Origin: Blastococcus saxobsidens | Lineage (GTDB): Bacteria > Actinomycetota > Actinomycetes > Mycobacteriales > Geodermatophilaceae | Assembly (NCBI RefSeq): GCF_002938435.1 | Contig: NZ_POQT01000019.1 | Location: forward strand, 1-64,000 | Direction of reading: 5' to 3' | Length of the DNA stretch: 64,000 nt | Shown: positions 1 to 8,561 of the stretch, piece by piece | How positions within the stretch are numbered: position 1 is the stretch's first letter | How the letters are laid out: every line of letters begins with the position of its first letter | Notes under the pieces: generated by a model | The model's input: the letters and a program-made list of their open reading frames with translations, nothing else | The model's database searches: none | Told to the model about the DNA's origin: nothing | Translations under genes and position numbers: made by a program

Positions 1-1684
1 CCTCGCCGGCGCCGCTGCGCCCGGCACCGCCCCGGCGGCGACGACGGCGTCGCGGCTTGGCGCCGTCCGTCGAACCCTCGGCGCCCTCGGCCGCCGGCGC
101 CTCTCCCTCGGCGGGGGCGTCGGTGCCTTCCGTGCCGCCGCCACCGCCGCGGGTGCGACGGCGGGGACGGCTGCGCCCACCGGCCGGCTTCTCCTCGTCG
201 CCGCTGCGACCGGCGGGGCCACGGGAGTCCGAGCCGCGGGACTCGCCGCCGCGTCCGGCCGGGGCCGGGCGGTTGCGCTTGCCGGTCTCGCCGAGGTCCT
301 CGAGGGTCTCGGCCTCCAGCCCCTCGCGGGTGCGCTGCGAGCGGGGCAGCCGGCCCTTCGCGCCCTCGGGGACGTCGAGGTCGCTGTAGACCCACGGGGA
401 GGTGGAGTAGGTCTCCGGCGGGTCGGCGAAGTCCAGGTCGAGCGCCTTGTTGATCAGCTGCCACCGGGGGATGTCGTCCCAGTCGACCAGGGTGACGGCG
501 ACGCCGGTGCTCCCCGCGCGGCCGGTGCGGCCGATGCGGTGCACGTAGGTCTTCTCGTCCTCGGGGCACTGGTAGTTCACGACGTGGCTGACGCCGGTGA
601 CGTCGATGCCGCGGGCCGCGACGTCGGTGGCGACGAGGACGTCGACCTTGCCGCTGCGGAAGGCGCGCAGCGCCTGCTCGCGGGCGCCCTGGCCGAGGTC
701 GCCGTGCACGGCGGCCGCGGCGAACCCGCGGTCGACGAGCTCGTCGGCGACCTTCTGCGCGGTGCGCTTGGTGCGGCAGAAGACCATGACCAGACCGCGG
801 TCGCGGGCCTGCAGCACGCGGGAGAGCAGCTCTGGCTTGTCCAGGTTGTGCGCCCGGTAGATGAACTGGGTGGTCTGCGGGACCGTCGAGCCCTCGTCGT
901 TGCCGTGCGCCCGGATGTGGGTCGGCTGGGTCATGAACGACCGGGACAGGGTCACGATCGGGCCGGGCATCGTCGCGGAGAAGAGCATCGTCTGCCGCTT
1001 GTCCGGGACCATCGCCAGGATCCGCTCGATGTCGGGCAGGAAGCCGAGGTCCAGCATCTCGTCGGCCTCGTCGAGGACGAGCACCTTGACCTTGCCGAGG
1101 ATCAGGTCGCCCCGCTGGGCCAGGTCGAGCAGCCGACCGGGCGTGCCGACGACGACCTCGACGCCGTTCTGCAGCGACTCGATCTGCGGCTCGAAGGCGC
1201 GCCCGCCGTAGATGGCCTGCACGCGGATGCCGCGCCTGGTGCCGGCGGTGCCGAGGTCGCGGGCGACCTGCACGCACAGCTCACGGGTGGGGACGACGAC
1301 CAGCGCCTGCGGGACACCGTCGCCACCCTCGGCCGGCGGGGTGACCCGCTGCAGCAGCGGGACGCCGAAGCCCAGGGTCTTGCCGGTGCCGGTACGGGCC
1401 TGACCGATGAGGTCGTTGCCGGCCAGCGCGAGGGGGAGCGTGAGCTCCTGGATGGCGAACGTGCGGGTGATCCCGGCGTCGGCCAGCGCGGCGACGATGT
1501 CCGGGTGCACGTCGAAGTCGCTGAACAGCGGGCTGTCGGGCGCGACGGGCGCACCGCCGAGCTCCTCGACGGTCTGCTCCAGCTCCTCGGGGGCGGGCGC
1601 GCCGGTCTCGGCGTGCTCCAGCTCGATGGCCGGGGCGTCCGGGGTGGTGGCGGTGTCGGTGGAAGCGTTCTCGGTGGAGGTCAG
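1..1684 (-). CDS. DEAD-box ATP-dependent RNA helicase (C-terminus runs out of window)
   Basis: The protein unwinds RNA duplexes using ATP, in cold adaptation, ribosome assembly or RNA decay. About 560 residues are visible. An acidic N-terminal arm (1-50) is followed by a Q motif near 76-79, Walker A ARTGTGKT (about 96-103), PTREL, DEAD (VLDEADEML), SAT and the motif VI stretch HRIGRTGRAG. A basic, Gly/Arg-rich tail typical of RhlE/CsdA-like actinobacterial helicases follows and is cut at the window edge. No ATG, GTG or TTG lies in frame near the N-terminus. The best start is a CTG at 1682-1684 behind the purine-rich AGAGGCGAG, so the start is uncertain. It is divergent from the ferritin-like gene, the arrangement seen for Rv3211/Rv3210c. 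The family call is firm; the exact subfamily is not. Confidence 0.9.
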   Translation of the reverse strand, partial: MTSTENASTDTATTPDAPAIELEHAETGAPAPEELEQTVEELGGAPVAPDSPLFSDFDVHPDIVAALADAGITRTFAIQELTLPLALAGNDLIGQARTGTGKTLGFGVPLLQRVTPPAEGGDGVPQALVVVPTRELCVQVARDLGTAGTRRGIRVQAIYGGRAFEPQIESLQNGVEVVVGTPGRLLDLAQRGDLILGKVKVLVLDEADEMLDLGFLPDIERILAMVPDKRQTMLFSATMPGPIVTLSRSFMTQPTHIRAHGNDEGSTVPQTTQFIYRAHNLDKPELLSRVLQARDRGLVMVFCRTKRTAQKVADELVDRGFAAAAVHGDLGQGAREQALRAFRSGKVDVLVATDVAARGIDVTGVSHVVNYQCPEDEKTYVHRIGRTGRAGSTGVAVTLVDWDDIPRWQLINKALDLDFADPPETYSTSPWVYSDLDVPEGAKGRLPRSQRTREGLEAETLEDLGETGKRNRPAPAGRGGESRGSDSRGPAGRSGDEEKPAGGRSRPRRRTRGGGGGTEGTDAPAEGEAPAAEGAEGSTDGAKPRRRRRRRGGAGRSGAGE

Positions 1685-2004
1685 TGGTCTCGCCTCTGGT
1701 CTGCTGGGGGACCGGCTGCGGTAGCGGTGTCGCCGCCTCGCGCCCGTCCCGGGTCTGGTGTCGCGGGATCGGTTCCAGCGCCGACGCGGCCAGCAGAACC
1801 GGGCCTCGCCACGGCCCGGGAGACGGCCCGGGGGCGTCGTCCAGCGGTCGTCAGCGCACAGATGTACGAGCGGGCCCGAAGGCTCGCCGATTCCCATGCT
1901 AGCGCGGGCACCGGTTAGCCTCTCCGCGCCGCGCTCCCCGGTGTCGCGTCGATCACTCCTCCGGGGCACGCCGCACCGCCGTCGCCGAGTCCTGTGGAGA
2001 TGCC
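1685..2004. other. Divergent intergenic region between helicase and ferritin-like genes
   Basis: These 320 bp separate two divergently transcribed genes and should hold both promoters. I saw no convincing paired -35/-10 hexamers and no conserved RNA. Reading frames that cross the region have no homology signal that I recognise. The stretch is open in frame with the helicase for at least 40 codons without a standard start codon, which is why the helicase start is doubtful. Confidence 0.4.
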
Positions 2005-2655
2005 GTGCCCCCGGTCGAGAACACGGCCGTCGCCGACCTGCTGGGCGCGCTCGCGTACGCCGAGCTCACCGCCTTCGACCGGCTGGCCGAGGACGCGCGG
2101 ATGGCCCCCACGCTCGGCGGTCGGGCCGCGCTGGCCCGCATGGCGGCCGCCGAGATCGCCCATCACGTCCGGCTGACCGCCCGGCTGACCGAGCTGGGCG
2201 TCGATCCCGCCGAGGCGATGGCGCCCTTCGTCTCCGCCCTGGACACCTTCCACGAGAGCACCCGGCCGAGCACCTGGCTCGAGGGGCTGGTGAAGGCCTA
2301 CGTCGGCGACGGGTTGGCCACGGACTTCTACCGGGAGATCGCCGGCTTCCTCCCCGAGCCCGACCGGGGCCTGGTGCTCGAGGTGCTCGCCGACACCGGC
2401 TACGCCGACTTCGCCGTCCGCGAGGTGCGCGCGGCGATCGCCGCGAACCGCAAGGTGGCCGGCCGGCTGGCGCTGTGGGGCCGCCGGCTGGTGGGCGAGG
2501 CCATGACCCGTTCGCAGGCGGTGATCGCCGAGCACGACGGGCTGTCGGAGCTCATCGTGTCCGGCACCGGCGACCTGTCCGGCGTCGGCCGCCTGATCGA
2601 ACGGATCACCAGGTCGCACACCGAGCGGATGAAGGCGCTCGGGCTGACTCCCTGA
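2005..2655 (+). CDS. Ferritin-like (MiaE-fold) conserved actinobacterial protein
   Basis: This 216-residue, almost wholly helical protein belongs to the ferritin-like fold family found next to DUF3107 in actinobacteria (Rv3210c-like). E20, E50 and H53 (in the segment AAAEIAHH) fit the first half of a diiron E...ExxH site. Further Glu residues in the later helices could complete it. The family resembles tRNA hydroxylase MiaE in fold only, and I do not infer that reaction. The GTG start at 2005 follows GGAGATGCC. An upstream in-frame extension is not supported. The gene ends about 50 bp before a strong hairpin shared with the convergent DUF3107 gene. Substrate and role are unknown. Confidence 0.82.
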   Translation: MPPVENTAVADLLGALAYAELTAFDRLAEDARMAPTLGGRAALARMAAAEIAHHVRLTARLTELGVDPAEAMAPFVSALDTFHESTRPSTWLEGLVKAYVGDGLATDFYREIAGFLPEPDRGLVLEVLADTGYADFAVREVRAAIAANRKVAGRLALWGRRLVGEAMTRSQAVIAEHDGLSELIVSGTGDLSGVGRLIERITRSHTERMKALGLTP

Positions 2656-2707
2656 CGAGAGGCCGGGAACGTGGTGGCGCGACCCGGCGAACGGTCCGCG
2701 AAGCAGG

Positions 2708-2742
2708 GAGGGCGCCCCCGCGCATCGCGCGGGAGCGCCCTC
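2708..2742. terminator. Bidirectional hairpin terminator
   Basis: A near-perfect inverted repeat (GAGGGCGC plus CCCGCGC, a short ATC loop, then the complement) lies between the convergent ferritin-like and DUF3107 genes. It has no long U-tract, which is common for actinobacterial terminators. Confidence 0.7.
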
Positions 2743-2762
2743 TCAGGACGTGCTGTGCTGCC

Positions 2763-3005
2763 TCAGGAGCCGGTGCCGGCGATGAAGCCGACGCGGCGCT
2801 GGTCGGCCTGCGCGATCTCCACGTAGGCGATGCGGTCGACCGGCACGAGGACCTGGCGGCCCCGCTCGTCGACCAGGGTGAGCAGGCCGTCCTTGGTCGA
2901 GCCCGACATGGCCTTGGCCACCTCGGTCGCGATCTCGTCAGGGGTCTTGGGGCTGTCGATGACCAGCTCCTTGGGCGAGTGCTGGACGCCGATCTTGACT
3001 TCCAC
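2763..3005 (-). CDS. DUF3107 family protein (TB9.4-like)
   Basis: An 80-residue protein beginning VEVKIGVQHSPKEL, a signature of the DUF3107 family (Rv3208A/TB9.4 in M. tuberculosis), whose function is unknown. The GTG at 3003-3005 is preferred because GAGGAGG sits about ten bases upstream and the family begins at this point. A longer frame up to 3044 exists but lacks family support. The sequence contains alternating beta/alpha segments, a central KTPDEIATEVAKAMSG helix and ends in FIAGTGS. It lies next to a TetR regulator on the same strand, about 100 bp upstream of which no other gene intrudes, as in mycobacteria. No catalytic motif is visible. Confidence 0.9.
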   Translation of the reverse strand: MEVKIGVQHSPKELVIDSPKTPDEIATEVAKAMSGSTKDGLLTLVDERGRQVLVPVDRIAYVEIAQADQRRVGFIAGTGS

Positions 3006-3103
3006 GTAGGCGATGCCTCCTCGGTTCGCGCGACTGCTGCCCACGCTAGTCCAGCTCCTGGCGGAGGGGCCGGTCGAGCGGGTGCGCCGTCAGCGAACGC
3101 GGG

Positions 3104-3748
3104 TCAGGAGGACGACTGGTCGCCGTCGACCCGCGGGAAGCCGGAGATGCCCCGCCAGGCCAGCGCCGACATGAGCGACACCGCCTCGTCGCGGGACACC
3201 GTGCCCTTGCGGGGCAGCCACCAGCGGGCGCTGCTCTCCGCCAGCCCGGCCAGGCCCGAGGCCAGCAGCAGGGCGCGCTCCGGGTCGGCGCCGGTGTCCG
3301 CGGCGATGATGCCGGCGATCGCCTCCACGGACACGCGGGTGCCGCCGTCGACGATGGCGCGGACGTCGGCGTCGTTGCGCAGGTCGGACTCGAAGACGAG
3401 CCGGAAGGCCTCGCCGTCGGCGTCGATGAAGTCGAAGTACGCCCCGACGGCGGCGTCGACCCGGGCGCGGTTGTCCGCGGTGCCGCCCATGGCCTGGCCG
3501 ACCCGGTCGGCGAGCTCGGAGACGTGCTCCTCGAGCAACGCCAGGTACAGCTCCCGCTTGCCGGGGAAGTGCTGGTAGAGCACCGGCTTGCTGACCCCGG
3601 CGCGGTCGGCGATGTCGTCCATCGCGGCGGCGTGGAAGCCCTGGGCGACGAAGACGTCCTGCGCTGCGCGCAGCAGCTGCAGCCGTCGTGCCCCCCGGGG
3701 CAGGCGAGAGGTACGCCGGCTGGCGGCGTCGGGGCGTGTGGGCTGCAT
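3104..3748 (-). CDS. TetR/AcrR family transcriptional regulator
   Basis: A 214-residue DNA-binding regulator. The N-terminal helix-turn-helix spans about residues 43-62, with MDDIADRAGVSKPVLYQHF matching the TetR signature. A helical ligand/dimerisation domain follows with no recognisable ligand site. The ATG at 3746-3748 gives the family-typical length; a longer frame extending to 4297 is antisense to the hydrolase and is rejected. The gene is divergent from the alpha/beta hydrolase with 70 bp between them, so it may regulate that gene and itself. The equivalent mycobacterial gene is Rv3208. Target and inducer are unknown. Confidence 0.93.
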   Translation of the reverse strand: MQPTRPDAASRRTSRLPRGARRLQLLRAAQDVFVAQGFHAAAMDDIADRAGVSKPVLYQHFPGKRELYLALLEEHVSELADRVGQAMGGTADNRARVDAAVGAYFDFIDADGEAFRLVFESDLRNDADVRAIVDGGTRVSVEAIAGIIAADTGADPERALLLASGLAGLAESSARWWLPRKGTVSRDEAVSLMSALAWRGISGFPRVDGDQSSS

Positions 3749-3818
3749 GGCAGGGGGATGGTACCGACGAGGTGCGGACGGGCACGGGACCCGTCGCCCG
3801 GCGCTACCGTCGCAGGCG

Positions 3819-4850
3819 ATGTCCGACGCCCTGCTCTCGCCGACGCCGCTGCCGCCGCTGGAGGGCCTGGTGCCCCCGTGGCCGGAACAGGAGCTGCCGG
3901 TGCGCGGCGGCGCGGTCGTCCTGCGGCACACCCCCTGGACCGGCCCGGTGGACGGCGGGGACGCCGTGCGGGAGCGGGCCGTGTACGTGCACGGGCTCGG
4001 CGGCGCCTCGACCAACTGGACCGACCTCGCCGCGCTGCTCGCCGTCCGCTTCGAGGGGTGGGCGGTGGACCTGCCGGGCTTCGGCCGTTCGGTGCCCCCG
4101 CCGCGGAGCCGGTACTCCGTGCGCGGGCACGTGCGGACGGTGGTCGACGTGCTCGAACACGTCATGGCGCTCCCCGGGGAGGCGACCGGGCGGCCGGTGC
4201 ACCTGGTGGGCAACTCGCTGGGCGGCCTGGTGAGCCTGCTCGTGGCCGCCCGGCGGCCCGACCTCGTGGCGACGCTGACACTGGTGTCCCCGGCCATGCC
4301 CGTCTACCGGGTCCCGCCGGCGTTCAGCCGGGCCCTGCTGCTGCTCCTGCTGCCGGGCGTCCCGGCGCTGGCGGAGCGCCGGCTGGCCGGGGTGCGACCC
4401 GAGGACAACGTCCGCGCGATGGTGCGGATGTGCTTCGGCGACCCCTCGAACGTCCCGCCCGAGCGGATCGAGCAGGCCGCGCAGGAGATGCGCGAGCGCG
4501 CCGGTCAGCCGTGGGCGGACCGGGCCCTGGCCCGGAGCATGCGCGGGCTCATCACGTCCTACCTGCGCGTCGGTCGCGCGAACGCCTGGCGGGCGGCGCG
4601 CAGCCTGCGCATGCCCACCCTCGTGGTCTGGGGCAGCCGGGACCGCCTGGTGGACCCCGCCCTCGCCCCGCGCCTGGCCGCCGCGGTCCCGGATGCCCGG
4701 CTCCTGGTGCTGGACGGCGTCGGCCACGTGGCGATGCTGGAGGCCGCCGAGCCGACCGCGCGGGCGATCCTCGGCCTGGTCGAGGAGCGACCCGGGATGA
4801 GCGCGTCGGGTCCGACTGTCGCCGATGCACGACGGAGCGTGAGACGCTGA
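3819..4850 (+). CDS. Alpha/beta hydrolase
   Basis: A 343-residue alpha/beta-hydrolase-fold enzyme, probably a cytosolic esterase or lipase-like hydrolase. The oxyanion-hole segment HGLGG lies at about 58-62 and the nucleophile elbow GNSLGG has Ser133. An acidic residue in WGSRDRLVDP and a late His in GVGHVAML complete the triad. A cap region of about 100 residues separates the elbow from the acid. The ATG at 3819 is chosen because translation upstream would cross the divergent TetR promoter. It is adjacent to a TetR regulator and upstream of a DUF3152 gene. Substrate cannot be told from sequence. Confidence 0.88.
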   Translation: MSDALLSPTPLPPLEGLVPPWPEQELPVRGGAVVLRHTPWTGPVDGGDAVRERAVYVHGLGGASTNWTDLAALLAVRFEGWAVDLPGFGRSVPPPRSRYSVRGHVRTVVDVLEHVMALPGEATGRPVHLVGNSLGGLVSLLVAARRPDLVATLTLVSPAMPVYRVPPAFSRALLLLLLPGVPALAERRLAGVRPEDNVRAMVRMCFGDPSNVPPERIEQAAQEMRERAGQPWADRALARSMRGLITSYLRVGRANAWRAARSLRMPTLVVWGSRDRLVDPALAPRLAAAVPDARLLVLDGVGHVAMLEAAEPTARAILGLVEERPGMSASGPTVADARRSVRR

Positions 4851-4893
4851 GGTCCTCAGCGCGGCGGGGGATCGAGGGCAGGGAGTTCAGCCG

Positions 4894-5808
4894 GTGGGAG
4901 GACGTCTGACCGACGGTCGCCCGGCGGGGCGTCCCCGGCCGCTGGCCGCCCACCCGGAACCGCGGGTGCGGACCTCTCGTCGACCCCCCGAGCGCGAGCG
5001 CAGCTGGTTCCGCCGGTTCGTCCGCCGGCACGGCTGGCGGGCCTACGCCCTCCCGTTCCTGGCCGTCGCCACGGTGGTGGTCCTGGTCGACCTGGTCCTC
5101 CACCCGCCCGGGTCGGCGCCGGCGACGCCTGCGGCCGCTCCCACCACGGCGACCCCACCGGCCGCGGCGACGACGTCCGGACCCGCAGCCCTGACCGCGT
5201 CCGCCCCGACCGCGCCCGCCCAGGGCGACGCCGGCCCCACCGAGCCCGTTCCCGCGGCGGTCGCCGACTACGTGGAGCAGGGCGCCGGCACGCTGTCGAT
5301 CGTCGACGGGAGCTCGCAGGTCTACGGCACGGGACCGCTGAAGCGCTTCGTCGTCGAGGTGGAGGACGGCATCGGCGTCGACGGGGCGGTGTTCGCCGAG
5401 GCCGTGACGCAGACCCTCGCCGACCCGCGCTCGTGGGGCAACGGCGGGCGGATGTCCTTCCAGCGGGTCGGCATCGCCGAGGCCGACGCGCGTCAGTACG
5501 ACTTCCGCGTGAGCCTGGTCAGCCCCGGCAACATGGAGACCTACTGCCCCGGGGTGGGGACCGGTGGCTACACCTCCTGCCGCTACGGCGAGCGGGCGGT
5601 CATCAACCTGGCGCGGTGGGCCACGGCGGTCCCGCACTACGACGGCGACCTCGCCACCTACCGGCCCTACGTCATCAACCACGAGGTCGGGCACGCCCTC
5701 GGCAACGGCCACAGGCCCTGCCCGGGAGCGGGTCAGATCGCGCCGGTCATGCAGCAGCAGACGCTCGGGCTGGACGGCTGCGGAAAGAACGCCTGGCCCT
5801 TCCCCTGA
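4894..5808 (+). CDS. DUF3152 membrane-anchored zinc-protease-like protein
   Basis: A 304-residue protein of the DUF3152 family (Rv3207c-like). An Arg/Pro-rich cytoplasmic N-terminus leads to one membrane segment at about 47-66. A low-complexity Ala/Thr/Pro linker and an extracellular domain follow. The domain holds HEVGHALGNGH, an extended zinc-binding HExxHxxGxxH motif, with a following Met in APVMQQQ that may be a Met-turn. These are metzincin features, so a secreted-side zinc peptidase is a reasonable inference, though no substrate is known. Four Cys in the domain may form disulfides. The start is GTG at 4894; it is followed after about 115 bp by an ABC transporter operon. Confidence 0.88.
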   Translation: MGGRLTDGRPAGRPRPLAAHPEPRVRTSRRPPERERSWFRRFVRRHGWRAYALPFLAVATVVVLVDLVLHPPGSAPATPAAAPTTATPPAAATTSGPAALTASAPTAPAQGDAGPTEPVPAAVADYVEQGAGTLSIVDGSSQVYGTGPLKRFVVEVEDGIGVDGAVFAEAVTQTLADPRSWGNGGRMSFQRVGIAEADARQYDFRVSLVSPGNMETYCPGVGTGGYTSCRYGERAVINLARWATAVPHYDGDLATYRPYVINHEVGHALGNGHRPCPGAGQIAPVMQQQTLGLDGCGKNAWPFP

Positions 5809-5924
5809 GGCCTTCGGGCAGCAGCGCGGAAAGGCTGTCGCGCGGTCCTGCGCAGGGCTAACGTCGTCCCCGGTGCGCCGGGAAGCCTGGTCGGCAGTCG
5901 AGTTCCGACTGCGATCGGAGTGCC

Positions 5925-6827
5925 ATGGACACCACCGCTGCGCTGCGCACCGAGCACCTGAGCAAGCGCTTCGGCACCACCCTCGCGGTGGACGGCCTCG
6001 ACCTCACCGTCCCGGCCGGTGAGGTGTTCGGCTTCCTCGGCCCCAACGGCGCCGGCAAGTCGACGACGATCCGCATGCTCCTGGGGCTGCTGCGGCCCAC
6101 CGGCGGCGCCGCGTGGATCTTCGGTGACCGGGCCGACGACGTGCAGCGCGCGCACCGGCACCTGGCCTACGTCCCGGCCGACGTCGCCCTCTGGCCGACG
6201 CTCACCGGTCAGGAGTGCCTGGACCTGCTCGCCGGCGTCGGCCCCGGTACCGACCTGGCCTACCGGGACGAGCTGGTCGGGCGGTTCGCCCTGGAACCCG
6301 ACCGCCGGGCCGGCACCTACTCGACCGGCAACCGGCAGAAGGTCGCCCTCGTGGCCGCCTTCGCGACCCGGGCGCCGCTGCTGGTCCTCGACGAGCCGAC
6401 CAGCGGCCTGGACCCGCTCATGGAGCGGGAGTTCCGGCGGTGCATCGCCGAGGCGGCCGACCGGGGGCAGACGGTCTTCCTGAGCTCGCACCAGCTCGCC
6501 GAGGTGGACGCCGTCTGCACGCGGGTGGGCATCCTGCGGCGGGGGCGCCTGGTGGAGGTCGCCGGCCTGGCCGAGCTGCGGCGGCTGCGCCGGTCGGAGG
6601 TCGTCGTGGACCTCGCCCGGCCGGCGCCGGAGCTGCGCCGGCTGGCGGAGCTCCCGGGGGTGGCCGACGTGCGGGAGGTCTCCGACCTGCGCCTCACCCT
6701 GGCGCTCACCGGCCCACCCGGTCCGGTGCTCGGCGCCCTCGCCGAGGCCGACGTCGTGCGGATCGACGTCCGGGAGCCGTCGCTGGAGGAGATCTTCCTG
6801 GACTACTACGGGGAGGTGCCGGCGTGA
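5925..6827 (+). CDS. ABC transporter ATP-binding protein
   Basis: A 300-residue ATPase of the drug/polyketide exporter class (CcmA/DrrA-like). The Walker A GPNGAGKST lies at about 43-51, the signature is YSTGNRQKV (a variant of LSGGQ), Walker B is LLVLDEPTSGLDP, and the switch His is in SSHQL. The C-terminal 80 residues form the usual accessory domain. It overlaps the permease gene by 4 bp (GTGA), so the two are translationally coupled and form one exporter at the membrane. The substitution of SGG by STGN in the signature is common in this subfamily. The exported substrate is unknown. Confidence 0.93.
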   Translation: MDTTAALRTEHLSKRFGTTLAVDGLDLTVPAGEVFGFLGPNGAGKSTTIRMLLGLLRPTGGAAWIFGDRADDVQRAHRHLAYVPADVALWPTLTGQECLDLLAGVGPGTDLAYRDELVGRFALEPDRRAGTYSTGNRQKVALVAAFATRAPLLVLDEPTSGLDPLMEREFRRCIAEAADRGQTVFLSSHQLAEVDAVCTRVGILRRGRLVEVAGLAELRRLRRSEVVVDLARPAPELRRLAELPGVADVREVSDLRLTLALTGPPGPVLGALAEADVVRIDVREPSLEEIFLDYYGEVPA

Positions 6828-8464
6828 CCGCGACGACCACGCGACGTCCGCCACGGGCGCCGGCTGCCGGAGCGGGCGGCTCGCCGGGCCGCCTGGTGAC
6901 CGGCATCGCCGTGCGCCAGGTGCGCCGGGGCACGCTCGTCGTCACCCTGCTCGCCGGGCTGCTCCCGGCGTTCGTCGCGATCCAGTACCGGTCCACGTTC
7001 GAGGGGACCATCGGCCCGGCCTCCCTCGCGGCGCTGGCCGACAACCCGGCCATCCGCACCCTGTTCGGGCCCGCGGTGGCGCTCGACGACGCCGGCGGTT
7101 TCACCGTCTGGCGGCTCGGCACCGTGCTCGGGGTGCTCGTCGGGGTGTGGGCGGCGCTCACCGGCACGCGCACCACCCGTGCCGAGGAGGAGGCCGGGCG
7201 CTGGGACCTGCTGCTCGGCGGCCGCCTCTCGCTGCCCACGGTCGTGCGCCGTCACCTCGGCGTCCTGCTCGTCGCCGCCGCGCTCCCGGGCGCCGCGCTG
7301 GCCGTCGGCCTGCTGCTGGCCGGCACCGCTGCCCTCGGGGCGGTGCTCTTCGGGGCGGCGCTCGCGGGCATCGGGATGACGGGGGCGGCGCTGGGTGTGC
7401 TGGCTGCCCAGCTCGCACCGGAGCGGCGGACGGCCTCCGGGATGGCCGTCGCCGTCCTGCTGACCGGCCTGCTGATGCGCATGGTCGGCGACGGGGTGCC
7501 CGCGCTGGCGTGGCTGCACTGGTTCAGCCCGTTCGGCCTGCTCGGACGGGTCGAGCCCTACGCGGGTGACCGGCCGCTGCCCGTGCTGGTCCTCCTGGCG
7601 ATGGTCGCGGTCGCCGGCAGTGGCGCCGTCGTCATGGCCGGCGGTCGGGACGTGGGCCGCGGCAGGCTGGCCGCCCGGGACACCGGCCGGCGGGCGAGCC
7701 GGCTGCTGCGGTCGCTGCCCGGACTGGCCGTCCACCGGATGCGGCGGCCCGTGCTCGCCTGGGGTGCCGGTCTGGGCGCCTACTTCCTGCTCATCGGGCT
7801 GCTGGCGACGTCGATGATCGACTTCCTCCGGGAGAACCGGGCCTTCGCCGACATGGCGGCGCAGGCCGGATTCGCCCAGCTCGGGTCGGTCCAGGGGTAC
7901 GTAGCGGCGCTGTTCGCGCTGCTGGCCGTCCCGCTCGGTGCGTTCGCCGCCACCCGGATCGCGGCCACCGCCGCCGACGAGCGCGCCGGCCGGCTGTCGC
8001 TGCTCTACGCCTCACCGGTCGGCCGGGTCCGCTGGGTGCTGACGGAGACGGCAGCGGGCGCGGGCGCGGTGCTGCTGCTCGCCGCGATCGCGGGACTCGC
8101 CACCTGGGCGGGTGCCGCCTGGGTGGGCGCCGGACTCGGTCCGGGGGAGGCGCTGGCCGGCGCGCTGAGCGTCGTGCCGGTCGCCCTGCTCTGCCTGGGG
8201 GCGGCGCTGGCGGCGCTCGGCTGGGCGCCGTCGGCCGTCCTGGGCCTGGGCGTGCTGCCCGCGGCGGGCGGCTACCTGCTGCTCGTGCTCGCCGACTCGT
8301 TCCGCTGGCCCGCGTGGGTGGGGGACCTCTCGCCCTTCACGCACCTGGCCGCCGTCCCGGCCGAGCCGTGGGACGTCGCGGGGGCGGTGGTGATGATGGC
8401 GCTGGCCGCGGTGCTCGCCGCCGCGGGACTGACCCGGTACGGCAGCCGGGACCTGCGCGGCTGA
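6824..8464 (+). CDS. ABC transporter permease (polyketide-antibiotic exporter type)
   Basis: A 546-residue membrane protein with about twelve hydrophobic segments in two halves, consistent with the fused permeases annotated as exporters of polyketide antibiotics. The first segment follows a basic, Arg-rich N-terminus, and the two halves each begin with a long periplasmic stretch (for instance around 30-90 and 310-350). GTG at 6824 overlaps the ATPase stop. Together with the upstream ATPase it makes a complete exporter. No biosynthetic cluster is next to it, so self-resistance or lipid export are equally possible. Confidence 0.9.
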   Translation: MTATTTRRPPRAPAAGAGGSPGRLVTGIAVRQVRRGTLVVTLLAGLLPAFVAIQYRSTFEGTIGPASLAALADNPAIRTLFGPAVALDDAGGFTVWRLGTVLGVLVGVWAALTGTRTTRAEEEAGRWDLLLGGRLSLPTVVRRHLGVLLVAAALPGAALAVGLLLAGTAALGAVLFGAALAGIGMTGAALGVLAAQLAPERRTASGMAVAVLLTGLLMRMVGDGVPALAWLHWFSPFGLLGRVEPYAGDRPLPVLVLLAMVAVAGSGAVVMAGGRDVGRGRLAARDTGRRASRLLRSLPGLAVHRMRRPVLAWGAGLGAYFLLIGLLATSMIDFLRENRAFADMAAQAGFAQLGSVQGYVAALFALLAVPLGAFAATRIAATAADERAGRLSLLYASPVGRVRWVLTETAAGAGAVLLLAAIAGLATWAGAAWVGAGLGPGEALAGALSVVPVALLCLGAALAALGWAPSAVLGLGVLPAAGGYLLLVLADSFRWPAWVGDLSPFTHLAAVPAEPWDVAGAVVMMALAAVLAAAGLTRYGSRDLRG

Positions 8465-8561
8465 CCTCCCGGGCGGTGGGAAGAGCTGGGCCTGTCACGC
8501 TGTTGTCCGCGTGAACGCTGGTCCTGCGGGGCCGCTGTCGAGAAGACCCGAGGAGCAAGCC

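Noticed and set aside
1875-1890. A GGGAAT-like SigR promoter before the helicase gene on the minus strand
   Set aside because: No GTT lies 18-19 bp downstream of it.
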